Source of the DNA: Eubacteriales bacterium
GTDB taxonomy: Bacteria > Bacillota > Clostridia > Lachnospirales > Lachnospiraceae
Length of the DNA stretch: 56,504 nt
Reading direction: 5' to 3'
NCBI GenBank assembly: GCA_030527665.1
Contig: JAUNAK010000009.1
Location: 1-56,504 of the forward strand
The stretch's first letter is position 1; each line of letters starts with the position of its first letter. This document shows positions 17,350 to 26,381 of the stretch, piece by piece. Below the pieces are notes generated by a model. The model saw nothing but the letters and a program-made list of their open reading frames with translations, was not told where the DNA came from and searched no databases. The position numbers and the translations under genes were made by a program.

Positions 17350-17916
17350 ATGGCGCAGAGAAGAAGGGCGGCCAGTGCGGGCAGAAGAACCGCGGGGTAT
17401 GCGGGCCGCAGCAATAGAAGGGTAAATTCTACTAGATCGGCTTCCGTAAGGAGAAATCCTTACAATCTGCAGGAATCATATGAGGACGGTAATGCGGTCC
17501 GGGTACTTGACGACGATTATTATTTCGAAGAAGAGAAATCCCGTGAGGCAAGACCGAAGGTCAGTGAGCGGACAAAAAAGAACAGAGCAAGAGCAAAGAA
17601 TATCGGGTCGGGATACGTGGCGTTCCTGGCAGCGGTTTGTATGCTCACCGTTTTGGTTTGTATCGCATATCTGCAGCTTCGTTCCGAGCTGACCAATCAG
17701 ATGGAGACGATTGCAGCGATGGAAAGCAGTTTAAGTAAATTACAGGCGGATAATGACGCCTATTATAAGCAGGCACAGACTTCTGTATCCATGGATGATG
17801 TCAGAAGTACGGCACTGGATAAACTGGGCATGCACTATGCAAATGAGTCCCAGATCTATTATTACAATATTAATGACGAGAGTTACGTTCGTCAGTATGA
17901 GAGAATAAGAAATTGA
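17350..17916 (+). CDS. ftsL: FtsL-like cell division protein
   Basis: The 188-residue protein has an Arg-rich cytoplasmic region of about 90 residues, one membrane helix (YVAFLAAVCMLTVLVCIAYL), then a coiled coil (LRSELTNQMETIAAMESSLSKL) and a short tail with ALDKLGMHYA typical of FtsL/DivIC. It would bind FtsQ/DivIB and activate the septal synthase. Position between rsmH and the class B PBP gene supports ftsL. The N-terminal tail is longer than in many FtsL proteins. The last bases overlap the PBP start (TTG 17913). Confidence 0.8.
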   Translation: MAQRRRAASAGRRTAGYAGRSNRRVNSTRSASVRRNPYNLQESYEDGNAVRVLDDDYYFEEEKSREARPKVSERTKKNRARAKNIGSGYVAFLAAVCMLTVLVCIAYLQLRSELTNQMETIAAMESSLSKLQADNDAYYKQAQTSVSMDDVRSTALDKLGMHYANESQIYYYNINDESYVRQYERIRN

Positions 17917-20294
17917 CAAAAAAAGAAAAGAAACGGATCCAGCGCGAGCGCATCATGCGAGAACGCCGTATGCGTGAGCGCCGGATCGGAAATAAAATGA
18001 GTAAAAAGCTGGTAGGACTGTTTGGTTTGGTCATACTGGCTTTAGTGTTTTTAGCCCTTGATATTACAAGAATCAATGCGGCAAGCGGACAGCAGTATAA
18101 AAGAATCGTCCTTGCGCAGGCACAGCAGCAGTATGACAGCAAGACGATCCCGTTTCAGCGAGGGGATATTACCGATCGTAACGGTACGATCCTTGCTACC
18201 AGTGAGAAAATGTACAATCTGGTACTGGACTGTCAGGTCGTTAATACGGAACAGGACACGGACACGGCTAAAAATGTAAAAATATACAAAGAAGAAACCG
18301 TACGTGCGCTTGTATCTCTGTTTGATGTGAGTGAGACAGAGCTGCGCGGAGTACTGGATGCAGAGGATACCAGAAGCAGTCAGTATTATGTTCTGAAGAA
18401 GAATCTTACGATCAATGACAAGAAACGCTTCGAAGCCTATACCAATCCAGAAAGTGAAGAGAATGCAGGGCTGTCCGAGGCGGAGAAAAATGCCAGGTAT
18501 TACGTAAAAGGAATCTGGTTTGAAGAGAATTATGTCAGAAAGTATCCGCTGGACTCACAGGCCTGCGATCTGATCGGCTTTACCTATGACGGAACAACGG
18601 CAGACTGGGGCATCGAAGGCTACTATTCAGATATTCTGAATGGTACAAACGGACGGCAGTACGGCTATTATGATACAAATGCAGATGTGGAACAGACAAT
18701 CATCCAGGCGCAGGCAGGTCATAATGTTGTATCGACCATCGACAGCAACGTACAGCAGATCATTCGAAACTCGCTCGAGATCTACGAGACAGAGATGGCC
18801 AAGGACAAGAACAAGACAAACGGTGCCGATCATGTCGGAGTCATTGTTATGAATCCGAAGAACGGAGAGATCCTCGGTATGGATTCGGATCGATGGTATG
18901 ATCTGAATAATCCCAGAGATCTGAGTGATTTTTATACGGAAGATCAGATCGGCAAGATGTCGGATGCAGAGACGGAAGAGAAGATGTTTGACCTTTGGGG
19001 CAACTTCTGTATTTCCAGTGCTTATGAGCCGGGTTCGGTATTTAAGCCGATCACGGCAGCGGCAGGTCTGTCCACCGGCGTGTTCGATGCGGATACCACC
19101 TTCACCTGCGACGGCGGTGAACAGGTCGTAGATAAGTACATTGCCTGCGAGGGAGAACACGGCAAGATCAAACTGGATGATGTTATCAAAAATTCCTGTA
19201 ACGATGCGCTGATGCAGATGGCGGAAAAGATCGGTGAGGATGACTTCCATAAATACAACACGACCTTTAATTTCGGTATGCGTACCGGTATTGACCTTCC
19301 GGGTGAAGGTTCGGGTCTGCTGTTCAGTGAAGAAGTCATGGGACCGGTGGAACTGGCAACATCGGCCTTCGGACAGGGATTTACCTGCACGATGATCCAG
19401 GAGATCTCTGCGATCTCTGCTGCGATCAACGGCGGTTACTACTACAAGCCGCATGTTGTTAAAGCGATAACGGATGAAAACGGTGCTGTTGTACAGAGTA
19501 TCGATCCGATCCTGGAACGCCGCACCAATACCGAAGAGGTCAGTGATGCTGTCCGCAAATCCATGAAGGCGGTTATGGATGAAGGCGGTACCGGACATGT
19601 TGTAAAAATTCCCGGTTATACCATGGGAGGAAAAACCGGTACAGCGGAGAAACTTCCGCGAGGAAAGGGCAACTATGTTCTTTCGTTTATTGGATTTGCT
19701 CCGCTGGACGACCCGCAGGTTGTCGTTTATGTAGTTGTAGATGAACCGAATGCAAAAAATCAGGAGCCTACCGCATTCGCAATGAGTATTGCCCGCAATA
19801 TTTTTACACAGCTTCTTCCTTATATGAATATCTTCCCGGATGAACCGGGATACACCACGGAAAATGTTGACAAAACACTCTGTACAAGTGCGATCCTTCT
19901 GGGACGTCTGTATGAAAGCAAGGATAACGGTGTAACGATCTTCAATACCGGTCAGACTCTGGAAACATTGACAGGAGATATTCCGGAGATTAAACTGGCG
20001 GAGAACGGAATGGTTGATACAGACGGTGACGGTATCGGTGATTTTGATCCCGCATACATTGACCGGAATGGAAACGGTATCAAAGATACCGAAGAAAAGG
20101 GCCTGATGGGAGATACGACCTTCGGAACGGCTGAGGACGGAAGTGATCTTCCGCACGCATGGGAGACCGAAGAACAGTATGAAGATGATTTTGAGCCGCA
20201 GTACAATGAGGAGACGGAGCAGGAGGAAGAATACTGGAATGACTATTCCTCCGACGGAATATCCAATGAGGACTGGGCATTGTATTATGAATAA
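17913..20294 (+). CDS. Class B penicillin-binding protein (FtsI/SpoVD type) with EF-hand-like tail
   Basis: The 793-residue protein cross-links septal peptidoglycan. It has a very basic N-terminus, a membrane helix at about 31-50, the PBP dimer domain (RGDITDRNGTILATS), and a transpeptidase domain with Ser375 in GSVFK, the SCN motif at 428-430 and KTG at 574-576. No PASTA domain is evident, which favours FtsI over classical SpoVD. After residue 645 comes an unusual acidic tail with two EF-hand/dockerin-like loops, DTDGDGIGD (702-710) and DRNGNGIKD (717-725), ending in a Glu-rich stretch. The TTG start overlaps the ftsL stop codon, suggesting translational coupling; the RBS is weak. Confidence 0.9.
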   Translation: MTKKEKKRIQRERIMRERRMRERRIGNKMSKKLVGLFGLVILALVFLALDITRINAASGQQYKRIVLAQAQQQYDSKTIPFQRGDITDRNGTILATSEKMYNLVLDCQVVNTEQDTDTAKNVKIYKEETVRALVSLFDVSETELRGVLDAEDTRSSQYYVLKKNLTINDKKRFEAYTNPESEENAGLSEAEKNARYYVKGIWFEENYVRKYPLDSQACDLIGFTYDGTTADWGIEGYYSDILNGTNGRQYGYYDTNADVEQTIIQAQAGHNVVSTIDSNVQQIIRNSLEIYETEMAKDKNKTNGADHVGVIVMNPKNGEILGMDSDRWYDLNNPRDLSDFYTEDQIGKMSDAETEEKMFDLWGNFCISSAYEPGSVFKPITAAAGLSTGVFDADTTFTCDGGEQVVDKYIACEGEHGKIKLDDVIKNSCNDALMQMAEKIGEDDFHKYNTTFNFGMRTGIDLPGEGSGLLFSEEVMGPVELATSAFGQGFTCTMIQEISAISAAINGGYYYKPHVVKAITDENGAVVQSIDPILERRTNTEEVSDAVRKSMKAVMDEGGTGHVVKIPGYTMGGKTGTAEKLPRGKGNYVLSFIGFAPLDDPQVVVYVVVDEPNAKNQEPTAFAMSIARNIFTQLLPYMNIFPDEPGYTTENVDKTLCTSAILLGRLYESKDNGVTIFNTGQTLETLTGDIPEIKLAENGMVDTDGDGIGDFDPAYIDRNGNGIKDTEEKGLMGDTTFGTAEDGSDLPHAWETEEQYEDDFEPQYNEETEQEEEYWNDYSSDGISNEDWALYYE

Positions 20295-20360
20295 GTCCCC
20301 GGTCAGGGACAGGATGCCTTTTACATTTCTGAAAAATAAAACGAAAGAAGAGAATAGACT

Positions 20361-21311
20361 ATGAACTGGACTGAATATTTTCCTTTATTGATCGCATTTG
20401 TTGTTACGGCGGTCGTAACACATTATCTGATTCCTTTCCTGAAGAAGATCAAGATGAATCAGACCGAACGTGAAGAAGGCGTACAGTCTCATCTGGCAAA
20501 AGCCGGAACACCGACCATGGGCGGTCTTGCGATCCTGGCGGGAATTATTGCTGCAAGTGTATTTTATGCCGCAGGCAATCCCCGTATCCTTCCGGTGCTT
20601 GTACTGACACTTGGATTTGGACTCATCGGTTTCTGCGATGATTATCTGAAAGTGATCAAAAGAAATTCCGACGGTCTTCTTGCATGGCAGAAGCTGATCC
20701 TGGAGCTGATCGTTGCAGTGATCTTCCTGCTGATCATGACAAGAGGCGTCGGCCTGTCGATGGCCATGCTGCTTCCGTTCGGAATGGGCAAGACGATCAG
20801 CCTCGGCATTATGAATGTACCGTTTGCGATTATTGTCATCCTTGCAATCGTCAACGGCGTTAACTTCACCGATGGTCTGGACGGACTGGCATCTACGATC
20901 ACCATCATCGTTGCCCTGTTTTTTACAGTAGCTTCCATCCTTGGAAACGGCGGCATTACACCGATCACCCTGGCGGTAATCGGAGCGCTGATGGGATTCC
21001 TTGTATTCAATGCCTATCCGGCACAGATCTTCATGGGAGATACCGGATCGCTTGCATTGGGCGGTTTTGTAGCCGGTGCAGCCTATATGATGCAGATGCC
21101 TCTGTATATTCCGATCGTTGGATTTATCTATGCATTTGAGCTTCTGTCCGTTGCCATGCAGGTCACATACTTCAAAATGACGCATGGAAAACGAATTTTC
21201 AAGATGACACCGATCCACCATCACTTTGAGCTTTGCGGCTGGTCCGAGACCCAGATCGTAGTCCGCTTTGCGGTGCTGACTATCCTGCTCTGTGTAGTGG
21301 CGCTGATGTAA
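20361..21311 (+). CDS. mraY: Phospho-N-acetylmuramoyl-pentapeptide-transferase
   Basis: This 316-residue, ten-helix membrane enzyme makes lipid I from UDP-MurNAc-pentapeptide and undecaprenyl phosphate. Diagnostic sequences are KAGTPTMGGL, GFCDDYLKV (catalytic Asp pair), NFTDGLDGLAS, FMGDTGSLALGG and the HHHFE-type motif MTPIHHHFELCGW. The length matches Firmicute MraY. The RBS is AAAGAAGAG. It lies 66 bases after the PBP gene. Confidence 0.97.
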   Translation: MNWTEYFPLLIAFVVTAVVTHYLIPFLKKIKMNQTEREEGVQSHLAKAGTPTMGGLAILAGIIAASVFYAAGNPRILPVLVLTLGFGLIGFCDDYLKVIKRNSDGLLAWQKLILELIVAVIFLLIMTRGVGLSMAMLLPFGMGKTISLGIMNVPFAIIVILAIVNGVNFTDGLDGLASTITIIVALFFTVASILGNGGITPITLAVIGALMGFLVFNAYPAQIFMGDTGSLALGGFVAGAAYMMQMPLYIPIVGFIYAFELLSVAMQVTYFKMTHGKRIFKMTPIHHHFELCGWSETQIVVRFAVLTILLCVVALM

Positions 21312-21330
21312 CGTTCAGGCAGAGCAGAAA

Positions 21331-21381
21331 AATAAAGCCATAGCCGAGTCGTGCTTGCACGATTGAGGCTGTGGCTTTATT
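21331..21381 (+). terminator. Long hairpin between mraY and murD
   Basis: A 15-base arm (21331-21345) pairs with 21367-21381, with a single G-U, and an inner TCGTGC/GCACGA stem lies at 21349-21362. It is followed by A/T-rich sequence but not a T-run. It may partly terminate transcription or protect mRNA ends inside the dcw operon. Confidence 0.5.
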
Positions 21382-21452
21382 ATATATACGTCTTTAGTAA
21401 TGAACAGATACGCCGGCAGCAAATCGGAAGCCGGCAGAAAATGAGGCAGAAT

Positions 21453-22817
21453 ATGGAATTGAATAATAAAAAAGTACTGATCTTTGGCTCCGGCAAAAGC
21501 GGCATCGGGGCAGCACGTCTGCTCCTTGCCCGTCATGCGGTTCCGGTGATCTATGACGGTAATGTACATGCAGATAAAGAAGCAATCATTGAAAAACTCG
21601 GTCAGCCCTGTGAGATCATTCTCGGAGACATTTCCGATAAGGTACTGGATACACTGGATCTGGTAATCATGAGTCCGGGTGTTCCCTGCGATCTTCCGGT
21701 CGTAGACCGCTTCCGTGCAAAGAAACTTCCGATCTGGGGCGAGATCGAACTGGCTTATCAGATCGGCAAAGGCAAAGTACTGGCGGTTACCGGTACCAAC
21801 GGCAAGACGACGACCGTGACACTGCTGGGTGAGATCATGAAGGATTTTTATCCGGAGGTCTATGTGGTCGGCAATATCGGAACGCCGTATACCGATGTGG
21901 TACTGGAGCAGACCGAGAATGCCTATACCGTTGCGGAGGTGAGCAGTTTCCAGCTGGAGACCATCGATACCTTCCATCCGATCGCAAGTGCACTGACCAA
22001 TATTACCGAGGATCATCTGAACCGGCATCATACAATGGAAGAGTATATTCGCTGCAAGGCGCGGGTTACGGAAAACCAGACTCCGGAGGATGTCTGTGTA
22101 CTGAATTACGAAGATGAAGTGCTGCGTGCATTCGGAGAAAAATGTCCGGCAGAGGTAATCTTCTTCTCCAGCAGCAGAGTTCTGGAAAAGGGAATCTATC
22201 TGGAGGACAATGTGATCAAGATCTCCGATGGACAGAAGGTCCTTCCGGTCGTACGTACCGATGAACTGCAGATCCTGGGACTGCACAATTTTGAAAATAT
22301 CATGGTTGCGGCTGCGATGGCCCATCATGCGGGAGTAACGATCGAAAGTATCCACGATACCTGCTGTGCGTTCAAGGGAGTAGAACATCGAATCGAATAT
22401 GTGACAGAGGTTCGCGGCGTAAAATACTATAACGATTCCAAGGGAACAAACCCGGATGCTGCCATCAAAGGCATTCAGGCAATGAATCGTCCGACCTGTC
22501 TGATCGGCGGTGGATATGACAAGGAGCTTCCGTTTGATTCCTGGATCCGTGCCTTTGACGGCAAAGTAAAATTCTTCGCACTGATCGGACAGACAAGAGA
22601 AACGATTGCGGAGACAGCTGTTCGCTGCGGGTTCCCGAAGGAAAAGATCGCTCTGTTTGAGAATCTGGAGGAGGCAACCAAAGCCTGTGCGGCACATGCA
22701 GAGGAAGGAGATGCAGTCCTGCTGTCTCCGGCCTGTGCAAGCTGGGGACAGTTTGATAACTATGAACAGCGCGGGGATATGTTTAAACAGTATGTATATG
22801 ACCTGGCAAAGGAGTAA
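21453..22817 (+). CDS. murD: UDP-N-acetylmuramoylalanine--D-glutamate ligase
   Basis: The roughly 454-residue cytosolic ligase adds D-Glu to UDP-MurNAc-Ala. It has the N-terminal Rossmann start KKVLIFGSGKSGIGAA, the P-loop VTGTNGKTTT, ITEDHLNRH in the central domain and the C-terminal YNDSKGTNPDAAIKG and LSPACASWGQFDNYEQRG blocks, all typical of MurD. ATG 21453 (MELNNKKV) is preferred over upstream in-frame starts by homology and by GAGG at 21443-21446. No murE, murF, ftsW or murG lies nearby. ftsQ follows at 7 bases. Confidence 0.95.
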   Translation: MELNNKKVLIFGSGKSGIGAARLLLARHAVPVIYDGNVHADKEAIIEKLGQPCEIILGDISDKVLDTLDLVIMSPGVPCDLPVVDRFRAKKLPIWGEIELAYQIGKGKVLAVTGTNGKTTTVTLLGEIMKDFYPEVYVVGNIGTPYTDVVLEQTENAYTVAEVSSFQLETIDTFHPIASALTNITEDHLNRHHTMEEYIRCKARVTENQTPEDVCVLNYEDEVLRAFGEKCPAEVIFFSSSRVLEKGIYLEDNVIKISDGQKVLPVVRTDELQILGLHNFENIMVAAAMAHHAGVTIESIHDTCCAFKGVEHRIEYVTEVRGVKYYNDSKGTNPDAAIKGIQAMNRPTCLIGGGYDKELPFDSWIRAFDGKVKFFALIGQTRETIAETAVRCGFPKEKIALFENLEEATKACAAHAEEGDAVLLSPACASWGQFDNYEQRGDMFKQYVYDLAKE

Positions 22818-22823
22818 TGGAAG

Positions 22824-23804
22824 TTGAAAAAAAGACGGAAACGAAGGAAAAGGAAAAGTATTCCTCGTCCGCTGCTGATCTTTCTGCTTATTCTTCTGTT
22901 TGTGCTGGGCTTTCTCGGTTTTTTCCATGTATCGGATGAAAGAGCGGAGGTCGTGGGAAGTACCCGTTATACGGCCGGTGAGGTTCGGGCAATGGTTCTG
23001 GACAGCTTCAGAAACCGCAACAGCCTTTATCTGGCTTATGTACAGAAGGAAGTACGCCCCGGAAACGCTCCGTTCATTGATTCGATTGAGATTCGATACA
23101 AGAGTCATAATCGTGTGACGCTGCAGGTCGTTGAGAATAACCCGGTTGGTTATCTGGTACAGGGAGATAATAATTATTATTTTGATGCTGACGGAATGGT
23201 TCTTGAGAGTATTCCGTCCAGAGTGGACAGCAACGGTGTTGCCGAGGTTCGACCGGAGGCGGTGGAAAGTGTGACCGCTTCTTCTACGGAAACGGCAGAG
23301 ACAACGCCGGTTCCCTCCGAGGATGCACTGACAGCAGTGGAAGTACAGCCGGAGGAGCAGCCGCAGGCATTGACGGCAGAAGCCGTAACTGCAGATTCCT
23401 CGGACGGAAGTCTGCAGGCAGTGGCACAGCAGTCTTCCGATACGGATTTTCATCCTGCGCTGACGGATGTTACGCAGGTGGAAGGCCTGACGGACGAAGA
23501 AGTCAAGGTCGGAGGTATGATCCGGGCAAATGACAGGAGTGTTTTTTCCAGTATTTATGCACTCTCAAAGATCATCAGCAAACTGGGAATCAAACCGGAC
23601 TACATTGCAGTGGACGAGTCCAGCCGCTTTACCCTCTATTATGGAGATATCGTTGTGAAGATCGGCAAGGATACGCTGATGGAGGAAAAAATGGCCAGAG
23701 CGGCAGCGATCCTGCCGAAACTGGAAGGAATGAAGGGGACACTGCATCTGGAAAATTACGGTGAAGACACCGTAAATATTGTTTTCGACAAGGCGAACAG
23801 TTAA
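22824..23804 (+). CDS. ftsQ: Cell division protein FtsQ/DivIB with a low-complexity insert
   Basis: The 326-residue protein has a Lys/Arg-rich cytoplasmic tail, one membrane helix (PLLIFLLILLFVLGFLGFF), a POTRA domain (EVVGSTRYTAGEVRAMV), and a beta domain beginning VTLQVVENNPVGYL...YYFDADGMVLE. This domain is split by a Ser/Thr/Glu/Ala-rich insert of about 75 residues (134-212), then continues at HPALTDVTQVEGL. FtsQ/DivIB scaffolds FtsL and the septal PBP. The start is TTG 22824, supported by AAAGGAG (22808-22814) at 9 bases. The nearby ATG at 22817 is in another frame. Confidence 0.85.
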   Translation: MKKRRKRRKRKSIPRPLLIFLLILLFVLGFLGFFHVSDERAEVVGSTRYTAGEVRAMVLDSFRNRNSLYLAYVQKEVRPGNAPFIDSIEIRYKSHNRVTLQVVENNPVGYLVQGDNNYYFDADGMVLESIPSRVDSNGVAEVRPEAVESVTASSTETAETTPVPSEDALTAVEVQPEEQPQALTAEAVTADSSDGSLQAVAQQSSDTDFHPALTDVTQVEGLTDEEVKVGGMIRANDRSVFSSIYALSKIISKLGIKPDYIAVDESSRFTLYYGDIVVKIGKDTLMEEKMARAAAILPKLEGMKGTLHLENYGEDTVNIVFDKANS

Positions 23805-23832
23805 AAGGTTTGTAAACCTTCCTTAAAAAGTG

Positions 23833-23861
23833 TTGAATATTCTGCGATTTAAATATATTAT
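23833..23861 (+). promoter_or_regulatory. Sigma-A promoter of ftsZ
   Basis: TTGAAT (23833-23838), 17-base spacer, TATTAT (23856-23861). This gives ftsZ its own promoter in the 172-base gap after ftsQ. A palindrome AAGGTTTGTAAACCTT precedes it at 23805-23820 and could be an operator or a weak hairpin. Confidence 0.6.
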
Positions 23862-23976
23862 ATAACTGGTATGATTAATTTTGAATCGTAACAGATCGGC
23901 ATGGCCTTTGGGCTGTGCACCGGATCGAAAAGAAGGATAGAAGAAATGGCACAATGCCAATGAAGGAGGACATACA

Positions 23977-25116
23977 GTGTTAGAAATTACAGTTGATAAA
24001 CCAGTAGCAGCTGCACGTATTATCGTAGTCGGTGTCGGCGGTGCAGGTAATAATGCAGTTAACCGCATGGTTACAGATAACGTTGGCGGTGTTGAATTTG
24101 TAGGAATCAATACCGATAAACAGGCTTTATCATCCTGCAAGGCAGAAACTGTACTGCAGATCGGTGAGAAAGTAACCAAAGGTCTTGGTGCCGGTGCGAA
24201 ACCGGAGATGGGTGAAAAATCCGCTGAAGAAAGTGCAGAAGAGATCCGCAAGATCGTAGAAGGCGCTGATATGGTATTCGTTACCTGCGGTATGGGCGGC
24301 GGAACCGGTACAGGTGCTGCTCCGGTCGTAGCAAGAGTTGCAAAAGAAGCCGGATGCCTGACTGTCGGTGTTGTAACAAAACCGTTCCGTTTCGAAGGCC
24401 GTGTTCGTATGAACAATGCGGTAGGCGGAATCGGAAAACTGAAAGATAATGTAGATACTCTGATCGTAATTCCGAATGACAAACTGCTGGAGATCGTTGA
24501 CCGTCGTACAAGTATGCCGGAAGCTCTGAAAGTTGCTGACCGTGTGCTGCAGGAGGCTGTTCAGGGTATTACCGATCTGATCAACGAGGAAGCACTGATC
24601 AACCTTGACTTTGCAGATGTTCAGACAGTCATGAAAGACAAAGGTATCGCTCATATCGGTATCGGTGAGGGCAAAGGCGATAACAAAGCCATGGATGCCG
24701 TTGAGCAGGCAATCAACAGCCCGCTTCTTGAGACAAGCATCAAGGGCGCAACCGATGTTATCTTCAACATCTCCGGTGATATCAGCCTGTGGGATGCTAA
24801 TGAGGCAGCTGATTATGTACGTGAGATCGTTGGCGAGAATGCCAATATCATCTTCGGTTCCATGTATGATAACTCCGCTTCCGATTCTGTTAAGATCACG
24901 GTTATCGCTACCGGCGTAGATTCCGAGAAAGAGGAAGCTCCGGCTGCAGAGGCTCCGAAGGAAGAGGCTAAAAGCAGTGCTCCGAAGACAGGCGGATACA
25001 AACTGCCGAATTCCTTTTCGCTCCCGACCCCGGCAGTTTCATCCAAACAGCCGCAGAAGACAGCATCGGCAGCACCGAAGAAGGATCTCCAGATCCCGGA
25101 TTTCCTGAGAAGATAA
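23977..25116 (+). CDS. ftsZ: Cell division GTPase FtsZ
   Basis: The 379-residue tubulin homologue forms the Z ring. It has the [13 protein letters not shown] nucleotide loop, the tubulin signature [10 protein letters not shown] (108-116), [11 protein letters not shown]-type guanine contacts, the T7 loop [11 protein letters not shown], a flexible linker rich in Ala, Pro and Lys, and the conserved tail IPDFLRR that docks FtsA/SepF-type anchors. The GTG start at 23977 is fixed by AAGGAGGA (23963-23970). Own promoter at 23833-23861, terminator at 25192-25224. Confidence 0.98.
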   Translation: MLEITVDKPVAAARIIVVGVGGAGNNAVNRMVTDNVGGVEFVGINTDKQALSSCKAETVLQIGEKVTKGLGAGAKPEMGEKSAEESAEEIRKIVEGADMVFVTCGMGGGTGTGAAPVVARVAKEAGCLTVGVVTKPFRFEGRVRMNNAVGGIGKLKDNVDTLIVIPNDKLLEIVDRRTSMPEALKVADRVLQEAVQGITDLINEEALINLDFADVQTVMKDKGIAHIGIGEGKGDNKAMDAVEQAINSPLLETSIKGATDVIFNISGDISLWDANEAADYVREIVGENANIIFGSMYDNSASDSVKITVIATGVDSEKEEAPAAEAPKEEAKSSAPKTGGYKLPNSFSLPTPAVSSKQPQKTASAAPKKDLQIPDFLRR

Positions 25117-25191
25117 ATGGAGTTTGATGCTTTGTGCTGCTGTACAGATACGGCACATGAGGCTGCTGACAATAGAAGAGTACAAACATAC

Positions 25192-25224
25192 AAAAAGAAG
25201 CGTCGTTTCGACGCTTCTTTTTTT
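25192..25224 (+). terminator. Terminator after ftsZ
   Basis: AAAAAGAAGCGTCG (25192-25205) pairs perfectly with 25209-25222 across a TTT loop, with a T-run to 25224. Its A/T ends also make it usable for the convergent aroE transcript. The following 110 bases contain only a short TCTGCA/TGCAGA hairpin (25272-25286). Confidence 0.9.
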
Positions 25225-25337
25225 GTATGGAAATAGTGGTTCTGCAGGACAAAACGTGTTAATGAAAAACATCTCTGCACCCTGCAGATAAAGGGGAGGC
25301 GGGAGAGCGGCAGAACACTTCCTGGAAAACAGACGGA

Positions 25338-26231
25338 TCATTTGAAATACCGCTCCTTGATGATCTCTGTGGGCATTTCTTCGCCGGTCCATAAACGGAA
25401 GGCTTCCGCACCCTGATACAGGAGCATATAAAGTCCGTTACAGGTTCTGCAGCCGGCTTCCCCGGCCTGCTTCAGAAACAGGGTTTCCCGCGGGTTGTAA
25501 ATAATATCCGCCGCAAACAGATCCTTATGCAGCAGAGAGACATCCGGAAGCGGTGAGGCTTCGGTGTCAGGTGCCATGCCGACCGGTGTTCCGTTGACCA
25601 GAAGGGCAGAGTCGTTCAGGCAGGTACGCAGCATGGTGTGATCGGCCATGTCCTGCAGATCGGCCCGGCAGCCGGTCGTTCGGTTGATCTCATCCAGAAG
25701 AGCCACGGTTCGGGCATGGAAACGACTGGTCGGACGTGCGAAGACATGGAGCTTTCTGCAGCCGTCCAGAGCTGCCTGGGCAATGATGGCTGTGGCGGCA
25801 CCGCCGGCGCCAAGGATGGTCATTTCTTTCCCGCGTATATCAAAATCATAGTCCTGCAGAGATCGCATAAAGCCCACACCGTCGGTGTTATGACCGATCA
25901 GCCGTCCGTTGTCGTTGACGACGGTATTGACAGCACCGATCAGACGTGCTGCCGGGGAAAGTTCATCGGCGAGTTCGGCCATGCGGTTTTTATCCGGCAT
26001 GGTAAGATTAAAGCCGCGGATCCCGCAGGTGCGCAGTCCTTGAACCGCAGTCTCCAAATGGGCTTCATCCACATCGAAGCAGAGATAGGCATAATTCAGA
26101 CCCAGGATCTGAAAGGAATCGTTGTGCATCTTCGGAGACATGCTGTGAGAAACCGGGCTTCCCAGAAGTCCGGTCAAACGGGTGTGTCCATCGATGGAAA
26201 AAGAAGTTTTGCTGCTGTGATCTGTGTTCAT
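25338..26231 (-). CDS. aroE: Shikimate dehydrogenase
   Basis: The 297-residue enzyme reduces 3-dehydroshikimate to shikimate with NADPH. Motifs: LLGSPVSHSMSPKMHND (shikimate site), GFNLTMPDKNRM with the catalytic Lys, GAVNTVVNDNGRLIGHNTDG, the Rossmann ILGAGGAATAI, and YNPRETLFLKQA. Start ATG at 26229-26231 is chosen because GGAGG lies just upstream and homologues begin nearby; a longer frame upstream lacks support. In most sequences the second motif reads NVTxPxK; here it is NLTMPDK, a mild variant. It diverges from aroD, a neighbouring step of the same pathway. Confidence 0.93.
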   Translation of the reverse strand: MNTDHSSKTSFSIDGHTRLTGLLGSPVSHSMSPKMHNDSFQILGLNYAYLCFDVDEAHLETAVQGLRTCGIRGFNLTMPDKNRMAELADELSPAARLIGAVNTVVNDNGRLIGHNTDGVGFMRSLQDYDFDIRGKEMTILGAGGAATAIIAQAALDGCRKLHVFARPTSRFHARTVALLDEINRTTGCRADLQDMADHTMLRTCLNDSALLVNGTPVGMAPDTEASPLPDVSLLHKDLFAADIIYNPRETLFLKQAGEAGCRTCNGLYMLLYQGAEAFRLWTGEEMPTEIIKERYFK

Positions 26232-26265
26232 AAATGCCTCCGGATAATACTTTGTTTTTGTAACC

Positions 26266-26294
26266 ATTCTAGCATGAAAAAAAGCGGATGAAAA
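26266..26294 (-). promoter_or_regulatory. Promoter of aroE
   Basis: On the minus strand TTTTCA (26289-26294), 17-base spacer, TAGAAT (26266-26271) with an extended TGC. It lies 34 bases upstream of the aroE start and is back to back with the aroD promoter. Confidence 0.45.
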
Positions 26295-26310
26295 TGGGAT
26301 TAAGCGAACA

Positions 26311-26339
26311 TGGACAGAAAGCGGCTTTTGCGGTATAAT
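26311..26339 (+). promoter_or_regulatory. Sigma-A promoter of aroD
   Basis: TGGACA (26311-26316), 17-base spacer, perfect TATAAT (26334-26339). It lies 42 bases before the aroD start. Confidence 0.65.
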
Positions 26340-26381
26340 CATTGAATTATGGAAATGAAATAAGAGGAGAAAGAGGAACCT

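Noticed and set aside
18627-20156. 509-codon minus-strand frame opposite the PBP gene
   Set aside because: It is a shadow of a GC-biased, well-supported PBP gene; its translation is rich in Arg, His and Cys and has no family features.
15671-20312. Short repeat CCCGGTCAGGGA near 15671 and a similar one near 20299
   Set aside because: Both are small hairpins of about 12 bases; with two imperfect copies it is not distinguishable from chance.
21315-23453. 712-codon minus-strand frame opposite murD and ftsQ
   Set aside because: It spans two certain genes and a hairpin and has the Cys/His/Arg-rich makeup of antisense translation.
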